Assembly: GCA_910586035.1 (NCBI GenBank)
Contig: CAJUHT010000005.1
Location: 45,902 to 109,901 of the forward strand
Length of the DNA: 64,000 nt
Direction of reading: 5' to 3'
Origin: an uncultured Christensenella sp.
GTDB lineage: Bacteria > Bacillota > Clostridia > Christensenellales > Borkfalkiaceae
The position numbers and the translations under genes are program-made. Shown here piece by piece: positions 27,911 through 35,694 of this stretch (the first letter of the stretch is position 1; every line of letters starts with the position of its first letter). The notes beneath the pieces are model-generated. The model saw only the letters and a list, made by a program, of their open reading frames with translations, did no database searches and was not told the origin of the DNA.

Positions 27911-29092
27911 ATGCACGATTTTATATACCGCGCGCCTACCGAGGTGCATTTCGGTAAGAACAGCGACGGGGAAATAACAAATTTAATTGCCGCAAGGGGG
28001 TGCAAGCGCGTGCTTGTGCACTACGGTATGCAGAGCGCCGTTGAAAGCGGACTGATAAAGCGGGTAATCTGGGCGGTGGAACGCGCCGGCGCAAAGACGG
28101 CGGAACTCGGCGGAGTGCGCCCCAATCCTCGCCTTTCGCTTGTGCGGCAGGGCATAGAACTGTGCAGGAGAGAGGGCGTAGACTTCATTTTGGCGGTGGG
28201 CGGCGGAAGCGTAATCGATTCGGCAAAGGCGATTGGTATGGGCGTTGCCGAAGGGGGCGACGTGTGGGACTTCTACTGCAATAAGCGCACGCCCGAAAAG
28301 TCTTTGCCCGTCGGCGTAGTTTTAACGGTTGCCGCGGCGGGCAGCGAAATGAGCAAGTCCTCGGTTATAACCAACGATGAAATATGTGTAAAGTGCGGCA
28401 GAAACGCGGAAATTTCCCGCCCCGTGTTTGCGATTTTAAACCCCGAGCTTACCGTATCCGTGCCCAAGTATCCCACGGCGTGCGGCTGTGCGGACATACT
28501 TATGCACACCCTCGAAAGGTATATAGCGGGCGGCGGCAGTTTAAAACTTACCGACAGCCTTGCCGAAGCGCTTATGACCTCTGTTATAGCTTCGTCAAAG
28601 GCGGTTATGAAAAATCTTGGCGACTACGACGCGCGCGCCAATTTAATGTGGGCGGGCAGTTTATCTCACAACGGACTTATGAGTTGCGGCGGCGACGGCG
28701 GCGATTGGTGTACTCACTCGTTGGGGCACGAAATTTCCGCGCTTTACGACGTGGCGCACGGCGCTTCGCTTACTGCGGTTTGGGGCTCCTGGGCGAGATA
28801 CGTTTATAAAAACTGCTTGAACCGCTTCCATAAATTCGCCGTGCAGGTAATGGGCGTACGCCCCAACGGCACGCGGGAAGAGCTGGCTTTAAAGGGTATA
28901 GAGGCTTGCGAGGAGTGGTTTGAAAGTCTTGGGTTGCCCGTATCTATTAAGCAGTTGGGGGTAAACCCTACCGAGGAAGATTTGAGCCTTATGGCGCGCA
29001 AGTGGGCGCGAAACAACGGCGGACAGAAGGGCAGTTGCAAACCGTTGAAGGAAGAGGACGCGCTTAAAATTTATCGGGCGGCAAACAGATAA
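27911..29092 (+). CDS. Iron-type alcohol dehydrogenase (butanol dehydrogenase-like)
   Basis: A 393-residue group III (Fe-dependent) alcohol dehydrogenase that interconverts aldehydes and alcohols with NAD(P)H, probably in fermentation. The nucleotide-binding motif 'LAVGGGSVIDSAKAIG' is near residues 95-110. Metal ligands are visible in 'GCADILMHTLERY' (Asp and His) and in 'CTHSLGHEISALYDVAHG' (His residues). The start is placed at the ATG at 27911, behind AAAGGGG; the in-frame ATG at 27839 lies upstream of the promoter. 'HFGKNS' near the N-terminus is typical of the YqhD/BdhA subgroup, which favours NADPH. Confidence 0.92.
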   Translation: MHDFIYRAPTEVHFGKNSDGEITNLIAARGCKRVLVHYGMQSAVESGLIKRVIWAVERAGAKTAELGGVRPNPRLSLVRQGIELCRREGVDFILAVGGGSVIDSAKAIGMGVAEGGDVWDFYCNKRTPEKSLPVGVVLTVAAAGSEMSKSSVITNDEICVKCGRNAEISRPVFAILNPELTVSVPKYPTACGCADILMHTLERYIAGGGSLKLTDSLAEALMTSVIASSKAVMKNLGDYDARANLMWAGSLSHNGLMSCGGDGGDWCTHSLGHEISALYDVAHGASLTAVWGSWARYVYKNCLNRFHKFAVQVMGVRPNGTREELALKGIEACEEWFESLGLPVSIKQLGVNPTEEDLSLMARKWARNNGGQKGSCKPLKEEDALKIYRAANR

Positions 29093-29102
29093 GCGTAAAT
29101 TT

Positions 29103-29142
29103 AAAACGCCCCCTGCGGAAAACTTCCGCAGGGGGCGTTTTT
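29103..29142. terminator. Bidirectional intrinsic terminator
   Basis: An 18-base stem (AAAACGCCCCCTGCGGAA and its complement) with a 3-base loop and T-run lies between the convergent dehydrogenase and YitT genes. Confidence 0.9.
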
Positions 29143-29150
29143 CTAACGTT

Positions 29151-30122
29151 TTAAAGCTCGGCGTCGTCCTGATTTTTGTACCCTTCGCCGTAAATTTCCT
29201 TGGCGGATGAAACTATCATAAACGCCTTTTTGTCCTCTTCGCGCACGACGTCGCGCAGACGGGGGTAAAGAAAGGGCTTTACTACGCACATAAGCATTAC
29301 CTTGTCTTCCTTGGTGTACGCGCCTTTCGCGTCTATTATCGTCGCGCCAGTGTCCACGTCTTTCAATATCCGTTCCAAAAGCCGTTCGTATTTGTCTTTG
29401 GCGGTTATAATAAATACCGTTTTAGCCGTGTTGCCTCCGTACAGTACCCAGTCGAAAACCAAAGTAAACACAACCGTGGAAAGCGCGGTGTAGAATAGTT
29501 TTTCCAAGTCGTAACCGTTGACGAACAGCGAGCAGGCTACGATTACCATATCCGTGGCGAGCGCGATTACGCCCGTTTTAAGGTGTCTGAACTTTTTGCG
29601 CAACAGCTTTACTATTACGTCGGTGCCCGCGGTGGAAGCGCCCATTCTGAAAATCATAGCCATACCAACGCCGAACAGCACTCCGCCCGTTACGGCGTTT
29701 ACAAGTATGTTTCCGTTTGCTAACGGCAAAATTTTTACAACCTTTGTAAATATGTACTTCCACAAGTCCATTAAAAGGGAGGAAAGCACGGTTGCAAACC
29801 CCGTGGAAACCAAAAACCGCCAGCCGAAAAATATCAGCCCCAATATCAGCATAGGTATATTGAGAATTATAAGTATGATGCCGTTGTCGAGCGGAACGCC
29901 CGGTATCTTGCTTATAATAATCGATATGCCCGTCATTCCGCCTGCCGAAAGGTCGGCGGGGTCGACGAACATTGCAATGCCGATGGAGTAGATTATACAG
30001 CCCAACGTAATAATGGCGTATTGCTTTAATACGCCCAAAACCATTTTCTTTTTGTCGGGTTTAACCGCCGCGGTTTTTTCGTCTTTGTTTAATTCTTCCA
30101 AATTGTTTTCCACAAAGAACAT
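29151..30122 (-). CDS. YitT family membrane protein (DUF161 + DUF2179)
   Basis: About 320 residues: five hydrophobic segments with the family motif 'DPADLSAGGMTGISIIISK', followed by a soluble C-terminal DUF2179 domain ('VFIITAKDKYERLLERILKDVDTGATIIDAKGAY' region). Function in the family is not established. The start is uncertain: the frame is open to a TTG at 30149 and an ATG at 30122, but TTGACA (30149-30144) and TATAAT (30126-30121) form a perfect promoter over exactly these codons. The true start must then lie downstream, at a near-leaderless GTG (30113), the TTG at 30101 or the ATG at 30044. Coordinates given are the outer limit. Confidence 0.85.
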   Translation of the reverse strand: MFFVENNLEELNKDEKTAAVKPDKKKMVLGVLKQYAIITLGCIIYSIGIAMFVDPADLSAGGMTGISIIISKIPGVPLDNGIILIILNIPMLILGLIFFGWRFLVSTGFATVLSSLLMDLWKYIFTKVVKILPLANGNILVNAVTGGVLFGVGMAMIFRMGASTAGTDVIVKLLRKKFRHLKTGVIALATDMVIVACSLFVNGYDLEKLFYTALSTVVFTLVFDWVLYGGNTAKTVFIITAKDKYERLLERILKDVDTGATIIDAKGAYTKEDKVMLMCVVKPFLYPRLRDVVREEDKKAFMIVSSAKEIYGEGYKNQDDAEL

Positions 30123-30149
30123 TATAAAATCTAATAGCCCGCGTGTCAA
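30121..30149 (-). promoter_or_regulatory. Consensus promoter overlapping the apparent YitT start
   Basis: Minus strand TTGACA, 17-base spacer, TATAAT: both hexamers match consensus. The ATG at 30122 overlaps the -10 box, so transcripts from this promoter would lack it. Confidence 0.75.
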
Positions 30150-30167
30150 CTATCGCCCGCCGTTTTC

Positions 30168-30196
30168 TTTACTTTTTTATAATAAGGATATATAAT
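30168..30196 (+). promoter_or_regulatory. Sigma-70-type promoter for the MATE transporter gene
   Basis: TTTACT, 17-base spacer, TATAAT, 51 bases upstream of the GTG start and divergent from the YitT promoter. Confidence 0.6.
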
Positions 30197-30246
30197 GTAA
30201 CTCGTGCGGGCGGGTTCCGCACGTAAATTTTTCGGGGAGGGGTACC

Positions 30247-31860
30247 GTGGCTAAGGGAGCAAAAGTCAAAAGAAAGTATACGCTGTTTACCGGCAAACAG
30301 CTGTTGTGGCTGATACTGCCTATTGTTATCGAGCAGATTTTTTCCACTTCGCTGGGTATGTTCGACTCCATTATGATTTCGCATATCCCCACCGACGGAA
30401 GCAACGCCAGCCTTGCCGTGGGCAACGTCGACTACATAAACAACCTCATTATCCAGCTTTTTTCGGCGTTTGCAACGGGCGGCGCAATTATTACGTCGCA
30501 ATATCTCGGCGCGCAGGATAACGCCAACGCAAACAAGAGCGCCAAGCAGATGCTTGTGCTCGTCATTTTAATTTCGCTTGGTATAGGCGGGCTTTGCCTC
30601 GCCCTAAACTGGCCTATACTCAGGTTGTTCTACCCCGACGTGGCTACCAAATCGCCCGTGGCTTTCAATTACCAGCAAATTTATTTTTACGTAACTGCGG
30701 CGTCGTTTCCGTTTATAGGACTTTTCAACGCCTGCGCCGCGCTTTTAAGGGTGCAGAGGAAGAGCTTTTTTACAATGGTCAGCGCGGCTATAAGCTGCGT
30801 TCTTAACGTGGGTCTGAACGCCGTGTTCCTGTTCGTGGTAAAAATGGGCGTGTTGGGCGCGGGGCTTGCAACCCTCATTTGCCGCGCAATTCCCGCAATA
30901 TTTATGCTGGTGCTGTTGGGCAGGAAGAACAATACCGTCCGCGTGAGCATATTCGAAAAATTCCGCTTCGACGGGCAGATGCTTAAAAAGATTTTAAAAA
31001 TAGCCGTGCCCAGCGGCGTGGAGAGCTGTCTTTTCCAGCTGGGCAAGCTTATGACCAACACGTTCGTAAACGCGGGTTGCTACGTAAACCCCGTGCTGGA
31101 CGCGGCTGGCAACTACACTTACGACGCCAACGGCGATTTGATTACCATAAATTTGCAGGCTAACGGCAACACAATCGCCAACCAGATTAACAACATTGCC
31201 TCGGTAGTAGGCGGCGGCGTGGGTACTTCCTGCCTTACGGTAATAGGTCAGGCGGTCGGCACGGGCGACGCGGAGCAGTGCAAGCACTATATGAAAAAGA
31301 TGTTCCTTCTTTCGTATATTGCCAACGGCATATGTTGCGGAATAATTCTCGCCCTCGTGCCCGTAATAGTCAATATGTATGGCTTTGCCTTGGAAGCCAA
31401 GGAAATAGGCAAACAGTGCCTTTACTTCTGCCTGTGCTTCCAATTTGTAACCTATCCGCTGTCGTTTACGACTCCCGCCATATTAAAGGCTACAAGCGAC
31501 GTAAAGTACGTTATGTTCAGCGCGGTCGCGTCTATGTTCATAATGCGCGTTGGGCTGGCGTTTTTGCTCACCACCGATAAAATCGCAGGTCTGCCCAAGC
31601 TCGGCGCGTTCGGCTACTGGATAGGTATGTGTTCCGATTGGGTACTGCGCTCCGTCCTCTTCTTGACAAGGCTGTTGACGGGCAGGTGGAAAAAGGCTTC
31701 GGGGCTTATAAAGGAGCCCGCGCCCGCCGCCGTAGCCGCGGAAGGGGGAGGCGAGTTGCCGCAAGCGACGGACGGTGAAGTTGCAAGCGCGCTTGAATTC
31801 GAAGTTGCGCCCGCCGAGGAAGAAACTGCGGACAAAGACGGCGAAAATACCGTTGAATAG
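30247..31860 (+). CDS. MATE family multidrug/metabolite efflux transporter
   Basis: A 537-residue membrane protein with about 12 helices, starting at GTG behind a GGGGAGGGG site. Family signs are the N-terminal 'LWLILPIVIEQIFSTSLGMFDSIMISH' and 'ATGGAIITSQYLGAQD', with a matching second half ('GVGTSCLTVIGQAVGTGD'). MATE proteins export cationic compounds using Na+ or H+ gradients. Two oddities: about 30 extra residues between the two halves near 275-305 ('NPVLDAAGNYTYDANGDLI'), and an acidic Ala/Glu-rich C-terminal tail of about 55 residues. The substrate is unknown. Confidence 0.92.
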   Translation: MAKGAKVKRKYTLFTGKQLLWLILPIVIEQIFSTSLGMFDSIMISHIPTDGSNASLAVGNVDYINNLIIQLFSAFATGGAIITSQYLGAQDNANANKSAKQMLVLVILISLGIGGLCLALNWPILRLFYPDVATKSPVAFNYQQIYFYVTAASFPFIGLFNACAALLRVQRKSFFTMVSAAISCVLNVGLNAVFLFVVKMGVLGAGLATLICRAIPAIFMLVLLGRKNNTVRVSIFEKFRFDGQMLKKILKIAVPSGVESCLFQLGKLMTNTFVNAGCYVNPVLDAAGNYTYDANGDLITINLQANGNTIANQINNIASVVGGGVGTSCLTVIGQAVGTGDAEQCKHYMKKMFLLSYIANGICCGIILALVPVIVNMYGFALEAKEIGKQCLYFCLCFQFVTYPLSFTTPAILKATSDVKYVMFSAVASMFIMRVGLAFLLTTDKIAGLPKLGAFGYWIGMCSDWVLRSVLFLTRLLTGRWKKASGLIKEPAPAAVAAEGGGELPQATDGEVASALEFEVAPAEEETADKDGENTVE

Positions 31861-31881
31861 GGCATATTAAGGGGGCAATCT

Positions 31882-32736
31882 ATGTTTATACAGCTTTACG
31901 AAGAGAAATATATGCGCTTCCCCGAAGGGAAAGCCAAGGCTTTAACCTTGTCATACGACGACGGGGTGCAGGCGGATATCCGCCTTTTGAAGATATTCAA
32001 CAAACACGGCTTGAAGGGCGCGTTTAACTTAAACTCCAAACTTTTCGACTGCGCCGAATGGCACGGAAGAATGGACGAAGAGCAGACCTTAAAAACCTTT
32101 TGCGAGTGCGGGCAGGAAATAGCTCTGCACGGCGCAAGGCATATATTTTTAGACAAGGCGCCCCTTGCGGAAGGCGTAAAGGAAGTGGCGGACAACCGCG
32201 CGTATCTCGAAGATAAGTTCGGTACAATCGTGCGCGGTATGGCTTACGCTTACGGCGCATTTAACGCGGATATAAAGCGGGTGCTTAAAGATTTGGGCGT
32301 GGCATATGCCCGCACCACCGTATCTTCCCATTCCTTTGCTGTCCCTGACGATTGGCTTGAACTCAACCCCACCTGTCATCATACGGAAGCGGAGTTTGCA
32401 CGGTTTGCCGACGAGTTTTTCTCCTCGTCGCCGCAGGACGCGCCCAAACACAGGGAACCCTGGCTGTTCTACGTGTGGGGGCACAGCTTCGAGTTTGACG
32501 ATTACGACAATTGGAACGTTATCGAAGATTTTGCGGCGCGCGCGGAAAAGCACGCCGACAGCGTGTGGTTTGCCACCAATATTCAGATTTACGAATATGT
32601 TAAGGCGTACGAAGCTCTTGTTTTCTCTTTTGACGGCGAAAGGGTGTACAACCCTTCGGCGATACCCGTTTGGTTGGAGCTAAGGGGGAAAATTTACAGA
32701 TTGGACGGCGGAAAAGAAACAGTTTTCGGCAAATAA
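31882..32736 (+). CDS. Polysaccharide deacetylase (NodB-fold) family protein
   Basis: A 284-residue protein, start chosen at 31882 behind AAGGGGG. The NodB motif 1 is 'LTLSYDDGVQAD' (catalytic Asp and metal Asp near residues 23-24) and motif 2 is 'EIALHGARH' near 72-80, supplying the metal histidines. No signal peptide is visible, so it acts inside the cell or on a cytoplasmic or unusual substrate. Family enzymes remove N- or O-acetyl groups from carbohydrates. It lies 21 bases after the MATE gene and is probably co-transcribed with it. Confidence 0.85.
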   Translation: MFIQLYEEKYMRFPEGKAKALTLSYDDGVQADIRLLKIFNKHGLKGAFNLNSKLFDCAEWHGRMDEEQTLKTFCECGQEIALHGARHIFLDKAPLAEGVKEVADNRAYLEDKFGTIVRGMAYAYGAFNADIKRVLKDLGVAYARTTVSSHSFAVPDDWLELNPTCHHTEAEFARFADEFFSSSPQDAPKHREPWLFYVWGHSFEFDDYDNWNVIEDFAARAEKHADSVWFATNIQIYEYVKAYEALVFSFDGERVYNPSAIPVWLELRGKIYRLDGGKETVFGK

Positions 32737-32740
32737 TTTA

Positions 32741-32775
32741 AGCGCAACCCCTTGAAACTTTCAAGGGGTTGCGCT
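32741..32775. terminator. Perfect 15-base hairpin, probable terminator that also carries promoter elements
   Basis: AGCGCAACCCCTTGA and its exact complement flank a 5-base loop. It lies 5 bases after the deacetylase stop. No T-run follows on the plus strand, so termination efficiency is uncertain. The -35 box of the next gene lies in the loop side of this hairpin. Confidence 0.6.
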
Positions 32776-32780
32776 ATACT
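32752..32780 (+). promoter_or_regulatory. Promoter for the SDR gene, embedded in the hairpin
   Basis: TTGAAA, 17-base spacer, TATACT. The spacer is the right arm of the inverted repeat, so promoter and terminator share the same bases. Confidence 0.55.
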
Positions 32781-32811
32781 TATAGCGTAAATTTTTTTTC
32801 GGGGGAAAATT

Positions 32812-33567
32812 ATGATACTCGACTTGTTCGGTTTGCAGGGAAAAGTGGCGTTGGTTACGGGCTCCAACACGGGGGTGGGGCAGGGCGTTTGCCGCGCTTA
32901 TGCCGAGGCGGGCGCAAAGGTCGTGGGCGTATCCCGCAGACCTTCTACGGAAACGGAGGAGATTATAGGAAGCGATAGTTTTTATAACGTAATTGCCGAT
33001 TTGTCCTCCTGCGGGGTTGTGCCCGAAGTGGTGGAAAAGGCTTTGGCGCGCTTTGGCAGAATAGATATTTTGGTAAACAACGCGGGTATAATAAAGCGGT
33101 GCGACAGTATCGACGTTTCCGAAGAGGATTGGGATAGCGTTTTAAACGTAAATTTAAAGACGGTGTTTTTCCTTACGCAAGCCGTAGCCAAGCAGTTTGT
33201 AAAGCAGGGGCAGGGCGGCAAGGTAATCAATATCGCCTCTATGCTGTCCTATCAGGGCGGAATACGCGTTCCATCGTATACGGCTTCGAAGTCGGCTATA
33301 AAGGGGTTGACTATGGCTCTTGCCAACGAATGGGCGAAGTACGGCATAAACGTAAACGCGATAGCCCCCGGATATATGGCTACCAACAACACCGAACAGC
33401 TTAGAAAGGACGGCGAAAGGAGCGCGGATATTTTGGCGCGTATCCCCGCGGGCAGGTGGGGCACGCCCGCCGATTTGGAGGGGGCGGCGGTATACCTTGC
33501 AAGCGCGGCAAGCGACTACGTAAACGGCTTTACCCTTGCCGTGGACGGCGGCTGGCTGGGCAGATAA
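32812..33567 (+). CDS. kduD: SDR oxidoreductase, KduD-like (2-deoxy-D-gluconate 3-dehydrogenase)
   Basis: A 251-residue short-chain dehydrogenase. It has the NAD(P)-binding motif 'TGSNTGVGQG' (about 16-25), 'NNAG' (about 88-91), the catalytic Ser near 'NIASMLSYQGG' and the YxxxK motif 'SYTASKSAIKG', and ends 'LAVDGGWLGR'. The N-terminus 'LDLFGLQGKVALVTG' and 'RIPAGRWGTPADLEGAAVYLAS' match KduD best, an enzyme of uronate (pectin and glycosaminoglycan) degradation. No other uronate genes are nearby, so the precise substrate is uncertain while the family is firm. Confidence 0.88.
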   Translation: MILDLFGLQGKVALVTGSNTGVGQGVCRAYAEAGAKVVGVSRRPSTETEEIIGSDSFYNVIADLSSCGVVPEVVEKALARFGRIDILVNNAGIIKRCDSIDVSEEDWDSVLNVNLKTVFFLTQAVAKQFVKQGQGGKVINIASMLSYQGGIRVPSYTASKSAIKGLTMALANEWAKYGINVNAIAPGYMATNNTEQLRKDGERSADILARIPAGRWGTPADLEGAAVYLASAASDYVNGFTLAVDGGWLGR

Positions 33568-33579
33568 CTTTAACGCAAT

Positions 33580-33620
33580 ACGGGCGCGAGCGGCAAATGC
33601 CGTCCGCGCCCGTTATTTTT
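33580..33620 (+). terminator. Intrinsic terminator after the SDR gene
   Basis: ACGGGCGCGAGCGGCA pairs with TGCCGTCCGCGCCCGT (one mismatch), followed by a TATTTTTT run. It may also serve the convergent gene on the other strand. Confidence 0.8.
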
Positions 33621-33637
33621 TAAACAAATTATTTCTT

Positions 33638-34870
33638 TTATTCCTTGGGAAGTTTCTGCAAATACTCGTGCATTGCGTAGGCAACCCGCTTGGACTGTTC
33701 AACCGCTTCCACAACCGTCTTTGCGCCCTTTACCACGTCGCCCGAAGCAAACACGCCCTCGCGCGTGGTTTCGCCGTTGTCGGCAATTTTTGCAAGCCCG
33801 CGCTCGTTGGTTTCCAGCCCGTGGGTCTGGGTTAAAATCATATTCGAGGGGCGCTGTGAAATGCAAATCATAACGCAGTCGGCTTTCATAAGCGAGGTCG
33901 TATCGGAAACGGATACAAGTCTGTGGTTTTCGTCGCACACAGTGTCGGCGAACATTACGCCCTCGTCGGTAATTTCCACGGGCTGTTTGTTGTATACAAA
34001 CTCCGCGCCCTCGTACTCGGCGTATTCCTTTTCCTCCTCGCTGGCGCTGTACGTGTCGCTGCGCACGGTTATTTTTACGTCCTTTACGCCCATCCTCAGC
34101 GCGGTGCGCGCCACGTCCATAGCCACGTTGCCCGCGCCTATTATTACCATACTCTTGCCGAGTTGCGCGCGGTAGGCTTCGGGCTTTTCCAAAAAGTGCA
34201 CGCCGTAATGCACGTGTCCCAGCGTTTCGCCCTTTATGTTCAGCGCTATCGGCCAGGTTACGCCCGTGCCTATCGATATGGCTTTGAATCCGTCGCGGAA
34301 AAGCTCTTCCACGCCGAACGCCTTGCCAATCGTAACGTTGAATTTTATTTTTATGCCCAGCCTGAGCATAAGCGTCTTATACCTGTCCACAATCGACTTG
34401 GGCAGCCTGAATTCGGGTATGCCGAAGCGGAGAACGCCGCCTATGTCGCTCTTGCTCTCGAACACGGTTACGTCGTAACCAAGCTGAGCCATCTTTATCG
34501 ATATGGTAATGCCCGCGGGACCCGCGCCTACTACGGCGACCTTTATGCCGTTGGCTTTTTCTCTCGTCAGTTCGAGGCTGTCGAGGTATCTTTCGGAAAT
34601 AAAGTTTTCAATTGTGGAAACTTCCACGGGTTCGCCCTTCAAGCCCCTTATGCAGTGCCCCTGACACTGGTTGCCGTGGTTGCACACAATAGAGCATACC
34701 ACCGAAAGGGGGTTGTTATCAAACAACATTCTGCCCGCTTCGTCTATGTCGCCCTTTAAAAAAGTCTGAATAAAGTCGGGTATGGGCGTGCTTATCGGGC
34801 ACCCCGTCCTGCACAGAGGTTTTTTACAGTTGAGACACCTCTTTGCCTCGGCTATAACGTTATGAGCCAT
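33638..34870 (-). CDS. GltD-like NAD(P)-dependent Fe-S oxidoreductase
   Basis: A 410-residue flavoprotein resembling the small subunit of glutamate synthase. The N-terminal Fe-S domain has 'AKRCLNCKKPLCRTGCP' and 'CSIVCNHGNQCQGHC'. The FAD-binding motif 'VAVVGAGPAGITIS' is near residue 110 and the NAD(P) motif 'MVIIGAGNVAMDVARTA' near 245; the C-terminal FAD motif is 'GVFASGDVVKGAKTVVEAV'. It is shorter than typical GltD (about 450-490) and no gltB lies in the window, so it may supply electrons to another partner (as NfnB-like or stand-alone enzymes do) rather than make glutamate. Confidence 0.88.
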   Translation of the reverse strand: MAHNVIAEAKRCLNCKKPLCRTGCPISTPIPDFIQTFLKGDIDEAGRMLFDNNPLSVVCSIVCNHGNQCQGHCIRGLKGEPVEVSTIENFISERYLDSLELTREKANGIKVAVVGAGPAGITISIKMAQLGYDVTVFESKSDIGGVLRFGIPEFRLPKSIVDRYKTLMLRLGIKIKFNVTIGKAFGVEELFRDGFKAISIGTGVTWPIALNIKGETLGHVHYGVHFLEKPEAYRAQLGKSMVIIGAGNVAMDVARTALRMGVKDVKITVRSDTYSASEEEKEYAEYEGAEFVYNKQPVEITDEGVMFADTVCDENHRLVSVSDTTSLMKADCVMICISQRPSNMILTQTHGLETNERGLAKIADNGETTREGVFASGDVVKGAKTVVEAVEQSKRVAYAMHEYLQKLPKE

Positions 34871-34976
34871 AATTTTTTTCCTTACATTTTGCCCGCCCGT
34901 TCTGTTGCTTTATAGGCGGGTTGCCCGCGCGGCGCGCATTTATGCCGAACTGCTTAAAATTTTATAGTTCCGCTCT

Positions 34977-35396
34977 TTATAATGCCGCTTTGATTTTTTC
35001 AATCATCTCTTTGTATTCTTCTTCGGAAAGGTAAACTTTGTCGGGGTTCATAGTAAACGTGCCGCCCCATTCGTCGCCGCCCGCGTACTTGGGGCAGAGG
35101 TGTACGTGCAGGTGGCAACCCGTATCGCCGTACATACCGTAGTTGAGCTTGTCGGGCGCAAAAACCTTGTGCAAAGCCTTTGCAACGCGCGTAACGTCGG
35201 CAAAAAACGCGTTTCTTTCCTCTTCGGATACGTCTACTATTTCGCTTACGTGCTCCTTGTAGGCGACTATGCACCTGCCGCGCTTGGACTGTTCTTTAAA
35301 GAGTATAAGCTGTGATACGTTTAAGTCGCATATTTTAATTCCGAATTTTGCAAGCGGCTCGCCGCCCGCGCAGTAACCGCAGTTGCAGTCTTTCAT
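34977..35396 (-). CDS. HIT family nucleotide-binding hydrolase
   Basis: A 139-residue histidine-triad protein with the triad 'HLHVHLCPKY' near residue 97; relatives hydrolyse nucleoside phosphoramidates or dinucleotides. An N-terminal 'CNCGYC' may bind zinc. The start is set at the ATG at 35396 behind GGGGGAAT; the in-frame TTG at 35462 is the -35 box of the gene's own promoter. The physiological substrate is unknown. Confidence 0.85.
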   Translation of the reverse strand: MKDCNCGYCAGGEPLAKFGIKICDLNVSQLILFKEQSKRGRCIVAYKEHVSEIVDVSEEERNAFFADVTRVAKALHKVFAPDKLNYGMYGDTGCHLHVHLCPKYAGGDEWGGTFTMNPDKVYLSEEEYKEMIEKIKAAL

Positions 35397-35433
35397 AATT
35401 ATTCCCCCGTGAGTAATATTATTATTCCTTGAT

Positions 35434-35462
35434 ATTGTAGCACGCGATTTAAGTTTTTTCAA
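35434..35462 (-). promoter_or_regulatory. Sigma-70-type promoter for the HIT gene
   Basis: Minus strand TTGAAA, 17-base spacer, TACAAT, ending 38 bases before the start at 35396. Confidence 0.65.
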
Positions 35463-35581
35463 TACCTGCGCGCCTGTTTTTTAGCGCATTGTAACTTATT
35501 TTTGCGTTTAAGGCATAAAATAAGCGGTGCGCCGTCGTCGGAAAAAATGTGAAAAAATTTGCAAATTTTGTCAAAAAACAC

Positions 35582-35611
35582 TTGACGGGGGGGGTACGGA
35601 ATTGGTATAAT
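35582..35611 (+). promoter_or_regulatory. Promoter with eight-G tract in its spacer
   Basis: TTGACG, 18-base spacer, TATAAT. The spacer begins with a run of eight G (35587-35594, counting the last base of the -35 box). Slippage there would change the -35 to -10 distance and so the strength of transcription of the lipoprotein gene at 35695. Confidence 0.6.
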
Positions 35612-35694
35612 AATAATGAGTAGCAAAGTTTTGCAATTTTGCGTTGTTTTTAACTATATCTTATTTGTAATTTTTCAAATGCGAGGTGAAAAAA

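Noticed and set aside
27775..28005. N-terminal extension of the asparaginase
   Set aside because: It contains the gene's own promoter and part of the divergent dehydrogenase gene; the downstream ATG has a good ribosome site and gives the normal family start.
33638..34870. Complete glutamate synthase (gltBD)
   Set aside because: No large subunit is present in the window and the protein is shorter than typical GltD.
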